Assembly (NCBI GenBank): GCA_003220265.1
Contig: QHRW01000109.1
Span: forward strand, 19,060-83,059
Length of the DNA stretch: 64,000 nt
From: Candidatus Rokuibacteriota bacterium
GTDB lineage: Bacteria > Methylomirabilota > Methylomirabilia > Rokubacteriales > CSP1-6
Direction: 5' to 3'
A program made the translations under genes and the position numbers. Of the stretch, positions 7,437 to 16,618 are shown one piece after another (within the stretch, counting starts at the first letter, position 1; every line of letters begins with the position of its first letter). The notes under the pieces were generated by a model. The model was not told the origin of the DNA. It was given only the letters and a program-made list of their open reading frames with translations, and searched no databases.

Positions 7437-8680
7437 GCGCCCACGCCGGCCGTGGCGGGCTGCGGCACCGCCTCCCGCAGCCGCTCCGGCCACCACTGGT
7501 TGACCCAGCCCTCGTCGTTCCACTCGCCGCGCAGCGCGGGCAGCACCTTACGCGCGAAGAGGTCGATGTTCTCCAGCGTCAGCTCGTGCGGCATCGAGCC
7601 GATCTGCAGCAGCACCATGAGGTTGCCGACGTGCAGGCCCTTGACGACCTCTTCCTTGAGGCGGTCGCGCACGGTGGCGGGACTGCCGGCGATCACGTAG
7701 CCCTTCTCGACGAAGTCGCGATAGCGCAGCTTCTTGGCGTCCTCGGCGCGGCGCACCGGATTGGCCACGCTGGCCACCATGCTGCGGTAGTCCTGGTTGC
7801 CGGGCGGCGACATGAACTGCACCGGCCAGTGCAGGCACTTGTGATAGAAGTACTCGACGTGCCGGGCGTACTTCTCCTCGGCCTGGGCGTCGGTCTCGGC
7901 GACGACCACGAGCTGCAGGAACCCGGCGCGATAGGGATTCGGCTCGCGGCCCTTGTCGGCCACCACCTTCCAGTAGCCGTCCATCATCGACTTCGCCGCC
8001 TTGGCGCCCGAGTAGCTGAGGAAGCAGTAGCAGACCTCGTTGTCCACGGCGAAGTCGAACGTGCTGATGCTGCCCGAGCCCGGCACCCACACCGGCGGGT
8101 GCGGCTGCTGGATCGGCCGCGGCCACAGGTTGACGTGGGCGAGCTGGAAGTAGCGCCCGTTCCACGCGAACGTCTCGCGCGCCTGCCAGGCCTTGAGCGT
8201 GAGCGCGAACGCCTCGCGATAACGCTCGCGGTGCTCGAGCGGCGTGATGCCGTAGCAGAAGTTGACGTCCATCGGGCTGCCGAGCGGCAGGCCCGCCACC
8301 AGCCGGCCGCCGCTGATGCAGTCGAGCATCGCGTACTCCTCGGCCACCCGGATCGGCGGATTGGACGTCGGCAGCGTGGCGCCCATCTGCACGATGGCCA
8401 CGTTGGAGCCGTTGGTCAGCTTCGAGAGCACGGCGCCCATGATGTTCGGGCTCGGCATGAAGCCGTAGGCGTTCTGGTGATGCTCGTTGGTGCAGACGCC
8501 GTCGAAGCCGGCCCTGGCCGCGTAGAGCAGCTCGTCGAGCGTCCAGTTGTAGTACTGGCCCACCCGCCTGGCGTCAGCCAGCTCGTGCCACGGCGGCGTC
8601 ACCCAGACGGAGTCGTAGCGCTTCTCGAAGTCGGGCGGCAGCTCCCGGTGCGGCATGAGGTGGAACATGCTGATCTTCAT
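7433..8680 (-). CDS. LLM-class flavin-dependent oxidoreductase (luciferase-like monooxygenase)
   Basis: 415 residues; the start at 8680 is the MKISMFHLMPH methionine, the typical N-terminal strand of bacterial-luciferase-like TIM barrels. Other landmarks are the EHHQNAYG segment, SGGRLVAGLPLGSP, HPPVWVPGSGS and the C-terminal VIAGSPATVRDRL helix. The family uses reduced flavin and O2 (or F420) to oxygenate small molecules. It is the first gene of the five-gene operon, so monooxygenation probably starts the pathway. A divergent DinB-like gene begins 92 bp away, so the gap should hold two promoters. Confidence 0.9.
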   Translation of the reverse strand: MKISMFHLMPHRELPPDFEKRYDSVWVTPPWHELADARRVGQYYNWTLDELLYAARAGFDGVCTNEHHQNAYGFMPSPNIMGAVLSKLTNGSNVAIVQMGATLPTSNPPIRVAEEYAMLDCISGGRLVAGLPLGSPMDVNFCYGITPLEHRERYREAFALTLKAWQARETFAWNGRYFQLAHVNLWPRPIQQPHPPVWVPGSGSISTFDFAVDNEVCYCFLSYSGAKAAKSMMDGYWKVVADKGREPNPYRAGFLQLVVVAETDAQAEEKYARHVEYFYHKCLHWPVQFMSPPGNQDYRSMVASVANPVRRAEDAKKLRYRDFVEKGYVIAGSPATVRDRLKEEVVKGLHVGNLMVLLQIGSMPHELTLENIDLFARKVLPALRGEWNDEGWVNQWWPERLREAVPQPATAGVGA

Positions 8681-8772
8681 GGAGGGGAAGACTACGCGGG
8701 CTCGGCGCGTTTCACAACGCCCTGCGACCGGGGTCACAGCTTGCCGACGACATCCCCCATGGAGGTGATCCC

Positions 8773-9231
8773 ATGAGTGACAAGGCGAGGCTACTGCACG
8801 AGGCCGACGAGGCGTTCTCCGAGCTGCGTCAGGCGGTCGACGGTCTGGACGACGCCCGGCTCACCCGCGTGTGGCTGGGGACGTGGAGCATCCGCGAGAT
8901 CCTCATCCACGTCTCCGGCTGGCACCACGAGATGACGCCCGCCCTGGCCCGCGTCGCTCGCGGCGAGGCGGCATACCCGGCGGGCACCTACGACGACTTC
9001 GACACGTGGAACGCGCGCTTCGTGCAGGATCGCGCCGGCGCGAAGATGCCGGACGTGCTGGCCGAGCTGGACGCCTCCCACCGCGACTTCGTGCGCGCGG
9101 CCGGCTCCGTCCCCGACGCGCACTTCGCCGCCGGCGGGGGCGCGCGCGAGCTCTTCGAGGGCACCGGCCCCGGCCACTATCGCGAGCACACCGCGCAGAT
9201 CCGCGAGTGGCGCCGCAAGGAGTCCGAGTGA
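8773..9231 (+). CDS. DinB-like four-helix metalloprotein
   Basis: 152 residues with the DinB/ClbS-type four-helix bundle pattern. Candidate metal ligands are His46 with His51/52 in HVSGWHHEM and His135/His139 in GHYREHTAQI, the usual three-His arrangement. It may act as a thiol-dependent isomerase or transferase or as a damage-response protein; no assignment is possible. A near-perfect Shine-Dalgarno GGAGGTGAT sits 6 nt upstream of the ATG. Its stop overlaps the SRPBCC start (TGATG), indicating co-translation. Confidence 0.85.
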   Translation: MSDKARLLHEADEAFSELRQAVDGLDDARLTRVWLGTWSIREILIHVSGWHHEMTPALARVARGEAAYPAGTYDDFDTWNARFVQDRAGAKMPDVLAELDASHRDFVRAAGSVPDAHFAAGGGARELFEGTGPGHYREHTAQIREWRRKESE

Positions 9232-9638
9232 TGGCCACCATTCACAAGGAGATCCGCCTGGACGCGCGGGCCGAGGACGTGTGGGAGGCCATCCGCGACG
9301 TCGGCGCCGTCCACGAGCGCCTGGCCCCGGGCTTCGTCACCGACACGCGCCTGGAGGGCGGCGCCCGCGTGGTGACGTTCGCCAATGGCCTGGTCGTCCG
9401 CGAGCTGATCGTGACACTCGACGACGGCGCGCGCCGGCTGGCCTACGCGGCCGTCGGCGGGCGCTCCACGCACCACAACGCGTCCTTCCAGGTCTTCGCC
9501 GAGGGCGCCGAGCGCACGCGCCTGGTGTGGATCGCCGACCTGCTCCCCGACGAGGTCGCCGGGCCGGTCGGCGAGATGATGGAGGCGGGCTCGCGCGTCA
9601 TGAAGCGCACGCTGGAGGCTGTGCAGTCCCGGGCATAG
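9231..9638 (+). CDS. SRPBCC family protein (START-like, polyketide cyclase/dehydrase type)
   Basis: 135 residues with the helix-grip layout: IHKEIRLDARAEDVWEAIRDVGAVHERLAPG at the N-terminus, central antiparallel strands, and a long C-terminal helix (about 110-133). These proteins bind hydrophobic ligands in a cavity; some are cyclases, others carriers. It is translationally coupled to the DinB-like gene. Ligand unknown. Confidence 0.85.
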   Translation: MATIHKEIRLDARAEDVWEAIRDVGAVHERLAPGFVTDTRLEGGARVVTFANGLVVRELIVTLDDGARRLAYAAVGGRSTHHNASFQVFAEGAERTRLVWIADLLPDEVAGPVGEMMEAGSRVMKRTLEAVQSRA

Positions 9639-9715
9639 GAAAAGTCTTACCCACGAATCTCGCCGCCGGCGTGAATCGCGGCGCCGGGTGGCGCGTCGTA
9701 ACGTCTGGCGGGTGC

Positions 9716-10471
9716 ATGACCACGACACGGCCTGCGGACGTTTCGAGCGCTACGACGCGCGTGCTGCTGATCGACGACGACGCCGAGCTGGGTGAGCTGC
9801 TCGGCGAGTATCTCGCCCGGGAGGGCTTCGTCCTCGACGGCGAGACGGACGGCGCCCGCGCCGTGGAGCGCCTGGCGCCCGGCGGCTACCACCTCGCCGT
9901 GCTGGACGTGATGCTGCCCGGACTCAACGGCTTCGACGTGCTCCGCGCCGTCCGGGCCTCGTCCCGGATCCCCGTGCTGATGCTCACGGCGCGGGGCGAC
10001 GACGTGGACCGCATCGTCGGCCTCGAGCTCGGCGCCGACGACTACCTCTCCAAGCCCTTCAACCCGCGCGAGCTGGTGGCTCGCATCCGCGCGATCCTGC
10101 GCCGCACCCAGGGCGGCGCCGACGCCGGCGTGGCCCGCGCGCCCGAGCAGCTCAGCGTGGACGACGTCACGCTCGATCTCGGGCGCCGCGTGGTCCTGCG
10201 CGCCGGCGCGCCGGTGGTGCTCACGGCCGTGGAGTTCTCGCTGCTCGAGCTGTTGATGCGCGCGGCCGGCTCCGTGGTGCGGCGTGACGACCTCGCGCGC
10301 GGCGCGCTGGGACGGGGCCTGCTGCCCTTCGATCGCTCCATCGACGTCCACGTGAGCCACGTCCGCAAGAAGCTCGGGCCGCGGCCGGACGGCGGCGAGC
10401 GGATCACCACGCTGCGCGCCGTCGGCTATCTCTACACCATGCGCCCGGAGCCACGGGCGCGCCGCCGATGA
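9716..10471 (+). CDS. OmpR/CpxR-family response regulator (BaeR-like position)
   Basis: 251 residues: receiver domain (about 14-128) with acidic pair Asp20/Asp21, phospho-acceptor Asp64 in VLDVMLP, Thr in LTARG and Lys in LSKPF, then a winged-helix DNA-binding domain with the FDRSIDVHVSHVRKKLG recognition segment. It overlaps the histidine kinase gene by ATGA and stands directly upstream of an MdtABC-type pump, the arrangement expected for a BaeSR-like efflux regulator. The start at 9716 is the first in-frame ATG with a complete receiver. Confidence 0.93.
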   Translation: MTTTRPADVSSATTRVLLIDDDAELGELLGEYLAREGFVLDGETDGARAVERLAPGGYHLAVLDVMLPGLNGFDVLRAVRASSRIPVLMLTARGDDVDRIVGLELGADDYLSKPFNPRELVARIRAILRRTQGGADAGVARAPEQLSVDDVTLDLGRRVVLRAGAPVVLTAVEFSLLELLMRAAGSVVRRDDLARGALGRGLLPFDRSIDVHVSHVRKKLGPRPDGGERITTLRAVGYLYTMRPEPRARRR

Positions 10472-11841
10472 TGCGCGGCGTGTTCGCGCGGATCCTGCTC
10501 TGGTTCTGGCTCTCCCTCGTCCTCGTCGCCCTCGCCCTCGAGCTCACCATCGCCGCCACCTCCACGCCCGTCGAGATCCGCGTGCAGCGCTTCAGCGACG
10601 GCGCGCTGGGCAGCCGCGCCCGCGAGGCGGTGGCGATCCTCGATCGCGACGGCCCGCCCAAGGTGGCCCGCTTCCTCGAGGAGCTCGAGCGCACCACGCG
10701 CATGCACGCCGTGCTGCTCGATGCCGACGGCCACGACGTGGCCGGCCACCCGGTGCCGCGGAAGGCCGCCGCCGTGGCGGCGCGCGCGCTGGCCACCGGG
10801 GAGACGGAGATGGACACGGACGGGCAGGCGGCCGTCAAGGCGCGCGCCGTGACGATCGGCGGCGAACGCCGCTACGTCCTGGTGGCGACGTTGCCGGTCG
10901 GCCTGATGCGGCTTGTCCACGACGGGCCCACCGCGCAGGCCTTGCGCCTGCTCGCCGTGCTGGTCACCGCCGCCGCCGCCTGTTACGGCCTGGCCCGTTA
11001 CGTCACGCGGCCGCTGGCAGTCTTGAGATCGACGACGCACACGCTGGCGCGCGGCGACCTGAGCGTGCGCGTCGGCTCCACGATGGGCCGCCGCACGGAC
11101 GAGTTCGCGGAGCTGGGGCGCGACTTCGACCGCATGGCCGAGCGCCTGGAGACGCTCGTGACGGCCGAGCGACGACTGCTGCGCGACATCTCCCACGAGC
11201 TGCGCTCGCCGCTGGCCCGGCTCAACGTCGCCCTCGGCGTCGCGCGCCAGCACGCGGGCGACGACCAGGCGGTTCTCGACCGCATCGAGCGGGAAGCCGA
11301 CCGCCTCAACACGCTGATCGGCCAGCTCCTGATGCTGGCGCGCCTGGAGAGCGGCACGCTGACGCCGGAGCGCGTGGTGGTCGATCTCGAGGCCATCGTG
11401 CGCGACGTCGCCGAGGACGCCGCCTTCGAGGCGCAGGGCCGCGGCCGGCGCGTGCAGATCGTGGAGACGTGTCCGGAGCTCGTGCTCGGCGACGCCGAGC
11501 TCCTGCGCAGCGCCGTCGAGAACGTCGTGCGCAACGCCCTGCGCCACGCGCCGGAGGCCACCAGCGTGGAGATCGGGCTGCGCCGCGAGGGACGTCGCGG
11601 ATCGCCGCGCGTCCGCATCGCCGTGCGCGATCACGGCAGCGGCGTGCCGGAGGCGGCCCTGCCCCACATCTTCCAGCCCTTCTACCGCGTGGGCGACGCG
11701 CGTCCGCGCAACTCCGGCGGCATCGGGCTCGGGCTCACCATCGTCGATCGCACCATCCGCCTGCACGGCGGCACCGTCCGCGCCGCCAACGCGGCGGACG
11801 GCGGGCTCGTCGTCGAGCTGACCCTGCCCGCCGCCGCCTGA
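10468..11841 (+). CDS. sensor histidine kinase (CpxA/BaeS-like)
   Basis: 457 residues. TM1 at about 9-30, a periplasmic sensor domain (about 31-150), TM2 at about 155-178, HAMP (about 178-232), HisKA with phospho-acceptor His243 in RDISHELRSPL, and a HATPase domain with N-box VVRNALRHA, DHGSGVP and GIGLGLTIVDR. It would sense envelope or toxic-compound stress and phosphorylate the adjacent regulator. The pair precedes a small periplasmic protein and an RND pump. Confidence 0.93.
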   Translation: MMRGVFARILLWFWLSLVLVALALELTIAATSTPVEIRVQRFSDGALGSRAREAVAILDRDGPPKVARFLEELERTTRMHAVLLDADGHDVAGHPVPRKAAAVAARALATGETEMDTDGQAAVKARAVTIGGERRYVLVATLPVGLMRLVHDGPTAQALRLLAVLVTAAAACYGLARYVTRPLAVLRSTTHTLARGDLSVRVGSTMGRRTDEFAELGRDFDRMAERLETLVTAERRLLRDISHELRSPLARLNVALGVARQHAGDDQAVLDRIEREADRLNTLIGQLLMLARLESGTLTPERVVVDLEAIVRDVAEDAAFEAQGRGRRVQIVETCPELVLGDAELLRSAVENVVRNALRHAPEATSVEIGLRREGRRGSPRVRIAVRDHGSGVPEAALPHIFQPFYRVGDARPRNSGGIGLGLTIVDRTIRLHGGTVRAANAADGGLVVELTLPAAA

Positions 11842-11949
11842 CCCGCCCCTTCACACTTCTTGTCGAACTCTTAACGTTCGCGCCCGGCGCGCCCGGGTAC
11901 ACCGGAGACATGCGGCGCGGCCGACCGCGCTCGAAAGGAGAACCATCGC

Positions 11950-12363
11950 ATGCGCAGGCGCACGACGCTCACGATCACGCTCGCGCTCGGCCTCGCCCTC
12001 GTGGGCGGCGCGGGGGCCGCTCGGGCGGCCGACGACGACTACACCGGGCAGGAGATCGGCACCATCCTCTCGCTCGATCCCGAGCAGCACATCGTGGTGC
12101 TGAGCACCGGCACCCAGCTGCTCGTCACCGACCCGGACGTCTTCGCGCGTCTCCACGAGGGTGAGCTCGTGATGATCGACTTCACGCACGAGGGCGGCCG
12201 CACCTTCGTGAACAGCATCGAGCCAGCCAATGCGCCGGCGGCCAGCCCCACGCTTCGGGAGCCGAGCCCGGACGACCCGACGCAGGTCGAGAGTCCGGTC
12301 CCGCCCAGCGTGATCTTCGAGGGCAGCGGCGGAGACCGACTGGAAGTTCCCGAGGCGCCGTAA
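11950..12363 (+). CDS. small secreted protein (DUF1344-like)
   Basis: 137 residues with a classical signal peptide ([18 protein letters not shown] core, cleavage near ARAADDD). The single small beta domain (about 28-80) has a pattern ([18 protein letters not shown], then LLVTDPDVF and LVMIDF) that resembles DUF1344. The proline-rich tail looks disordered. A GAAAGGAG ribosome-binding site lies 8 nt upstream. It sits two bases before the RND adaptor, so it is probably the first gene of the efflux transcript, after a 108-bp gap behind the kinase. It may be a periplasmic accessory of the pump; function unknown. Confidence 0.75.
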   Translation: MRRRTTLTITLALGLALVGGAGAARAADDDYTGQEIGTILSLDPEQHIVVLSTGTQLLVTDPDVFARLHEGELVMIDFTHEGGRTFVNSIEPANAPAASPTLREPSPDDPTQVESPVPPSVIFEGSGGDRLEVPEAP

Positions 12364-12365
12364 GC

Positions 12366-13502
12366 GTGGCGGCCTTCCGGTGGTGGTGGGCGGCGCTGCT
12401 CATCGGCGCCGTTGCGGTCGCCGGCGGGTATGGTGCGCTGAAAGCGCGCGGGGCGGGCTCACCGGCATCCACCACCGGGCCCGCCGCCCGCGCCGTCCCC
12501 GTGGTGGCGGCGCCCGCGCGTACACGCGACGTGGGCGTCTACCTCGGCGGCCTCGGCGCCGTCACCCCGCTCAACACCGTCACCATCCACAGCCGCGTGG
12601 ACGGCCAGCTCATGAGCGTGGCGTTCCAGGAAGGCCAGCAGGTGAAGCGCGGCGACCTCTTGGCCGAGATCGACCCGCGCCCGTTCCAGGCCCAGCTCAC
12701 GCAGTTCGAGGGCCAGCTGGCGCGCGACCAGGCCCTGCTCGACAACGCCCGGGTGGACGTCGGGCGCTATACGGGCCTGGCGGCGAAGGACGCGATTCCC
12801 CAGCAGCAGCTCGACACGCAGGTCTCGCTGGTGCGGCAGTACGAGGGCGCGGTCAAGAACGACCAGGGGCTGATCGAGAGCACCCGCGTGCAGCTCGCGT
12901 ACTGCCGCATCACCTCGCCGATCGACGGGCGCGTGGGCCTGCGGGCCGTGGATCCCGGCAACATCATCCACGCCGCCGACGCCAACGGCATCGTGGTGAT
13001 CACGCAGCTGCAGCCCGTCGCCGTGGTCTTCACGATTCCCGAGGACAGCATTCCCGCCGTCCTCGACCGGCTGCAGGGCGGCGCGCGGATGGAGGTGGAG
13101 GCGTACGACCGTGAGCAGCGCCGCAAGCTGGCCACCGGCACGCTGATGACGATCGACAACCAGGTCGATCCCGCCACCGGCACCGTGAAGCTGAAGGCCT
13201 CCTTCGCCAATCGCGACAACCGGCTCTTCGCCAGCCAGTTCGTCAACGTCCGGCTGCTGCTCGACGTCAAGCGTGGGGCGACCATCGTCCCGGCGGCGGC
13301 GATCCAGCGCACCACGCGCGGCTCGTTCGTCTACGTCGTCAAGCCCGATCGCACCGTCGGCGTGCGTCAGGTGACCGCCGGCGTCGCCGACGGCGACGAC
13401 GTGGCCGTGGACAGCGGGCTCGCCGCCGGCGAGCAGGTGGTGGTGGACGGCGCCGACCGGTTGCGCGACGGCGCGGCGGTGACGCTGCAGGCCGCGTCGT
13501 GA
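12366..13502 (+). CDS. mdtA: RND efflux periplasmic adaptor (MdtA-like)
   Basis: 378 residues from a GTG two bases after the preceding stop. N-terminal membrane anchor or signal (about 4-22), lipoyl half-motif ([20 protein letters not shown]), an alpha-helical hairpin with repeated Gln/Asp (about 105-165), second lipoyl half, beta-barrel and membrane-proximal domains ([11 protein letters not shown]). It bridges the inner-membrane RND pumps to the outer-membrane factor. It overlaps the first pump gene by GTGA. The match to MdtA rests on gene order (A-B-C-outer-membrane factor) and domain pattern. Confidence 0.9.
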   Translation: MAAFRWWWAALLIGAVAVAGGYGALKARGAGSPASTTGPAARAVPVVAAPARTRDVGVYLGGLGAVTPLNTVTIHSRVDGQLMSVAFQEGQQVKRGDLLAEIDPRPFQAQLTQFEGQLARDQALLDNARVDVGRYTGLAAKDAIPQQQLDTQVSLVRQYEGAVKNDQGLIESTRVQLAYCRITSPIDGRVGLRAVDPGNIIHAADANGIVVITQLQPVAVVFTIPEDSIPAVLDRLQGGARMEVEAYDREQRRKLATGTLMTIDNQVDPATGTVKLKASFANRDNRLFASQFVNVRLLLDVKRGATIVPAAAIQRTTRGSFVYVVKPDRTVGVRQVTAGVADGDDVAVDSGLAAGEQVVVDGADRLRDGAAVTLQAAS

Positions 13503-16500
13503 ATCTCTCGCGGCCGTTCATCACGCGGCCGGTCGCCACCACGCTCCTGATGGCGGCCATCCTGCTGTCGGGCGCGCTCGCCTACCGACTGCTGCCCGTG
13601 GCGGCGCTGCCGCAGGTGGACTACCCGACGATCCAGGTGATGACATTCTATCCGGGCGCGAGCCCCGAGGTCATGGCCTCGTCGGTGACGGCGCCGCTCG
13701 AACGCCAGTTCGGCCAGATGCCGGGGCTGAACCAGATGACGTCCACCAGCTCCAGCGGCAGCTCGGTGATCACGCTGCAGTTCGTCCTCACGCTCGGGCT
13801 CGACGTGGCCGAGCAGGAGGTGCAGGCGGCGATCAACGCCGGCTTCTCGCTGCTGCCGCCGGACCTGCCGACGCCGCCGGTCTACAGCAAGGTCAATCCC
13901 GCCGACGCGCCGATCCTCGCGCTGGCGCTGACCTCGACGACGCTGCCGCTGCCGCGCATCGAGGATCTCGCCGACACGCGCCTGGCCCAGAAGATCTCGC
14001 AGCTGCCGGGCGTGGGGCTCGTGAGCATCAGCGGCGGCCAGCGCCCGGCCGTGCGCGTGCAAGCCAACCCGACCGCGCTTGCGGCCTACGGACTGACGCT
14101 GGAGGACCTGCGCTTGGCGGTGGCGGCCGCCAACGTCAACCAGGCCAAGGGCAACTTCGACGGGTCGCGGCAGGCCTCGGTGATCGGCGCCAACGACCAG
14201 CTCCTGACGAGCCGCGACTATCGCCCGCTGGTGATCGCCTATCGCAACGGCGCGCCCGTGCTGCTCTCCGACGTGGCCGACGTGGTGGACGACGCAGAGA
14301 ACGTGCGCCAGGCCGCGTGGATGAACGACGTGCCGGCGGTGATCCTCAACGTCCAGCGGCAGCCGGGCGCCAACGTCATCGACGTCGTGGACCGCATCAA
14401 GCGGCTGCTGCCGCAGCTGCAGGCCTCGCTGCCCTCCGCGATCCAGGTCTCCGTGCTCACGGACCGCACCGTCACCATCCGCGGCTCGGTCGAGGACGTC
14501 CAGTTCGAGCTCATGCTGTCCGTGGCCCTCGTCGTCCTCGTGGTGTTCCTGTTCCTCCGGACGGCGGCCGGCACCGTCATCCCCAGCGTGGCGGTGCCGC
14601 TCTCGCTGGTCGGCACGTTCGGCGCCATGGTGCTGCTGGGCTTCAGCCTCAACAACCTCTCGCTGATGGCGCTGACGATCGCCACCGGCTTCGTCGTGGA
14701 CGACGCCATCGTCATGATCGAGAACATCGCGCGCTACATCGAGGCCGGCCGGGCGCCGCTGGAGGCCGCGCTCGAGGGCGCGCGGCAGATCGGCTTCACG
14801 ATCCTGTCGCTGACCATCTCGCTGGTGGCCGTGCTCATTCCGCTCCTGTTCATGGCCGACGTGGTGGGCCGCCTCTTCCGCGAGTTCGCCGTCACCCTCG
14901 GCATCACCATCATCATCTCGGCCTTCGTCTCGCTCACGCTCACGCCCATGATGTGCGCGACCCTGCTGCGCCACACGCCGCCCGAGCGCCAGGGGCGCTT
15001 CTACCGGTGGTCCGAGCGCATGTTCGCCGCGGTCATCGAGCGCTACGGCGCCTCGCTGCGCTGGGTGCTCGGGCATCAGCCCGCCACGCTGCTCGTGGCC
15101 GCCGCCACGCTCGTGCTCACGGTCGTGCTCTACGTCGTGGTGCCCAAGGGCTTCTTTCCCATCCAGGACACCGGCGTGATCCAGGGCATCTCGGAGGCGC
15201 CGCAGTCGATCTCGTTCCCGGCGATGGCCGAGCGCCAGCAGGCGCTGGCCCGCGCGATCCTGAAAGATCCGGCAGTCGCCAGCCTGTCGTCGTTCATCGG
15301 CGTGGACGGCACCAATGTCACGCCCAACAGCGGGCGGATCCTCGTCAACCTCAAGCCGCTGGCCGAGCGCGGCGTGAGCGCGAGCGAGGTGATCCGCCGG
15401 CTGCAGCCGGCGGTGGCCTCCGTCGACGGCATCACCCTGTACATGCAGCCGGTGCAGGACCTCAGCGTCGAGAGCCGCGTGAGCCGCACGCAGTACCAGT
15501 ACAGCCTGGAGGACCCGGACGCGCGCGAGCTGAACGCGTGGGCGCCGCGGCTCGTGGAGGCGCTGCAGAAGGTGGACGTGCTGCGCGACGTGAGCACGGA
15601 TCAGCAGGATCAAGGGCTCGGCACCGCCGTGGCGATCGACCGCGCCACCGCCGCGCGCCTCGGCGTGACACCGCAGACGATCGATAACACGCTCTACGAC
15701 GCCTTTGGCCAGCGGCAGATCTCGACGATGTTCACCCAGCTCAACCAGTACCGGGTCGTGCTGGAGGTGCAGCAGGCCTTCCGGCGCAGCGCCGCCGCGC
15801 TGCACGACATCTACGTGCGCGGCGCCAGCGGCGGCCAGCCGGTCGTCGTGCCGCTGAGCGCGCTCACGCGGACGCAGGACACGACGGCGCCGCTGGCCAT
15901 CGCGCGGCAGGGCCAGTTCCCGGCGGTGACGCTGTCGTTCAACCTGGCGCCGGGCGCCTCGCTCGGCGCCGCGGTCCGCGCGATCGAGACGACCACGCGC
16001 GAGCTCGGCCTGCCGGCCAGCATCCAGGGCAGCTTCCAGGGCACGGCCCAGGCCTTCCGCCTCTCGCTCGCCAGCGAGCCGTTCCTGATCCTGGCCGCGC
16101 TGGCCGCCGTCTACATCGTGCTCGGCGTGCTCTACGAGAGCTACATCCACCCGCTGACGATCCTGTCCACGCTGCCCTCGGCCGGCGTGGGCGCGATCCT
16201 CGCGCTGCTGGTCTTCCACACCGAGCTGAGCGTGATCGCGCTGATCGGCATCATCCTGCTGATCGGCATCGTCAAGAAGAACGCGATCATGATGATCGAC
16301 TTCGCGCTCGACGCCGAGCGGGGCGAGGGCAAGCCGCCCGTGGAGGCCATCTACCAGGCCTGCCTGCTGCGCTTCCGTCCGATCATGATGACGACGCTCG
16401 CCGCCCTGCTGGGCGCGCTGCCGCTGGCGCTCGGCACGGGCGTCGGCTCGGAGCTGCGCCGCCCGCTCGGCCTCGCCATCGTGGGCGGCCTCATCGTGAG

Positions 16501-16618
16501 CCAGATGCTCACCCTCTACACCACGCCGGTGATCTACCTGGCCTTTGACCGCCTGGCGCGGCGCGTGCGCCGCCACGCCGAATCGAGACGGGCCACGGCT
16601 TTGCCGGGGCCCTCATGA
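13499..16618 (+). CDS. mdtB: RND multidrug efflux permease, first subunit (MdtB-like)
   Basis: 1039 residues, full length for HAE1-type RND permeases. It starts with [19 protein letters not shown] and has 12 transmembrane helices, two large periplasmic loops and TM4 with the proton-relay Asp-Asp in [31 protein letters not shown] marks TM10. It starts at GTG 13499 overlapping the adaptor stop. Proton-driven export of drugs, bile-salt-like or metal-chelate compounds is the family role. In E. coli, MdtB and MdtC form a B2C heterotrimer, and the next gene is the second subunit. Confidence 0.93.
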   Translation: MNLSRPFITRPVATTLLMAAILLSGALAYRLLPVAALPQVDYPTIQVMTFYPGASPEVMASSVTAPLERQFGQMPGLNQMTSTSSSGSSVITLQFVLTLGLDVAEQEVQAAINAGFSLLPPDLPTPPVYSKVNPADAPILALALTSTTLPLPRIEDLADTRLAQKISQLPGVGLVSISGGQRPAVRVQANPTALAAYGLTLEDLRLAVAAANVNQAKGNFDGSRQASVIGANDQLLTSRDYRPLVIAYRNGAPVLLSDVADVVDDAENVRQAAWMNDVPAVILNVQRQPGANVIDVVDRIKRLLPQLQASLPSAIQVSVLTDRTVTIRGSVEDVQFELMLSVALVVLVVFLFLRTAAGTVIPSVAVPLSLVGTFGAMVLLGFSLNNLSLMALTIATGFVVDDAIVMIENIARYIEAGRAPLEAALEGARQIGFTILSLTISLVAVLIPLLFMADVVGRLFREFAVTLGITIIISAFVSLTLTPMMCATLLRHTPPERQGRFYRWSERMFAAVIERYGASLRWVLGHQPATLLVAAATLVLTVVLYVVVPKGFFPIQDTGVIQGISEAPQSISFPAMAERQQALARAILKDPAVASLSSFIGVDGTNVTPNSGRILVNLKPLAERGVSASEVIRRLQPAVASVDGITLYMQPVQDLSVESRVSRTQYQYSLEDPDARELNAWAPRLVEALQKVDVLRDVSTDQQDQGLGTAVAIDRATAARLGVTPQTIDNTLYDAFGQRQISTMFTQLNQYRVVLEVQQAFRRSAAALHDIYVRGASGGQPVVVPLSALTRTQDTTAPLAIARQGQFPAVTLSFNLAPGASLGAAVRAIETTTRELGLPASIQGSFQGTAQAFRLSLASEPFLILAALAAVYIVLGVLYESYIHPLTILSTLPSAGVGAILALLVFHTELSVIALIGIILLIGIVKKNAIMMIDFALDAERGEGKPPVEAIYQACLLRFRPIMMTTLAALLGALPLALGTGVGSELRRPLGLAIVGGLIVSQMLTLYTTPVIYLAFDRLARRVRRHAESRRATALPGPS

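Noticed and set aside
9639..9715. Possible CpxR/BaeR-type box upstream of the first two-component system
   Set aside because: Only weak partial matches; no direct or inverted repeat at the correct spacing.
13367..16576. Very long minus-strand open frame (over 1000 codons) across the first RND permease
   Set aside because: It is antisense to an RND gene with all family motifs; the His/Arg/Gly-rich composition is typical of GC-rich antisense shadows.
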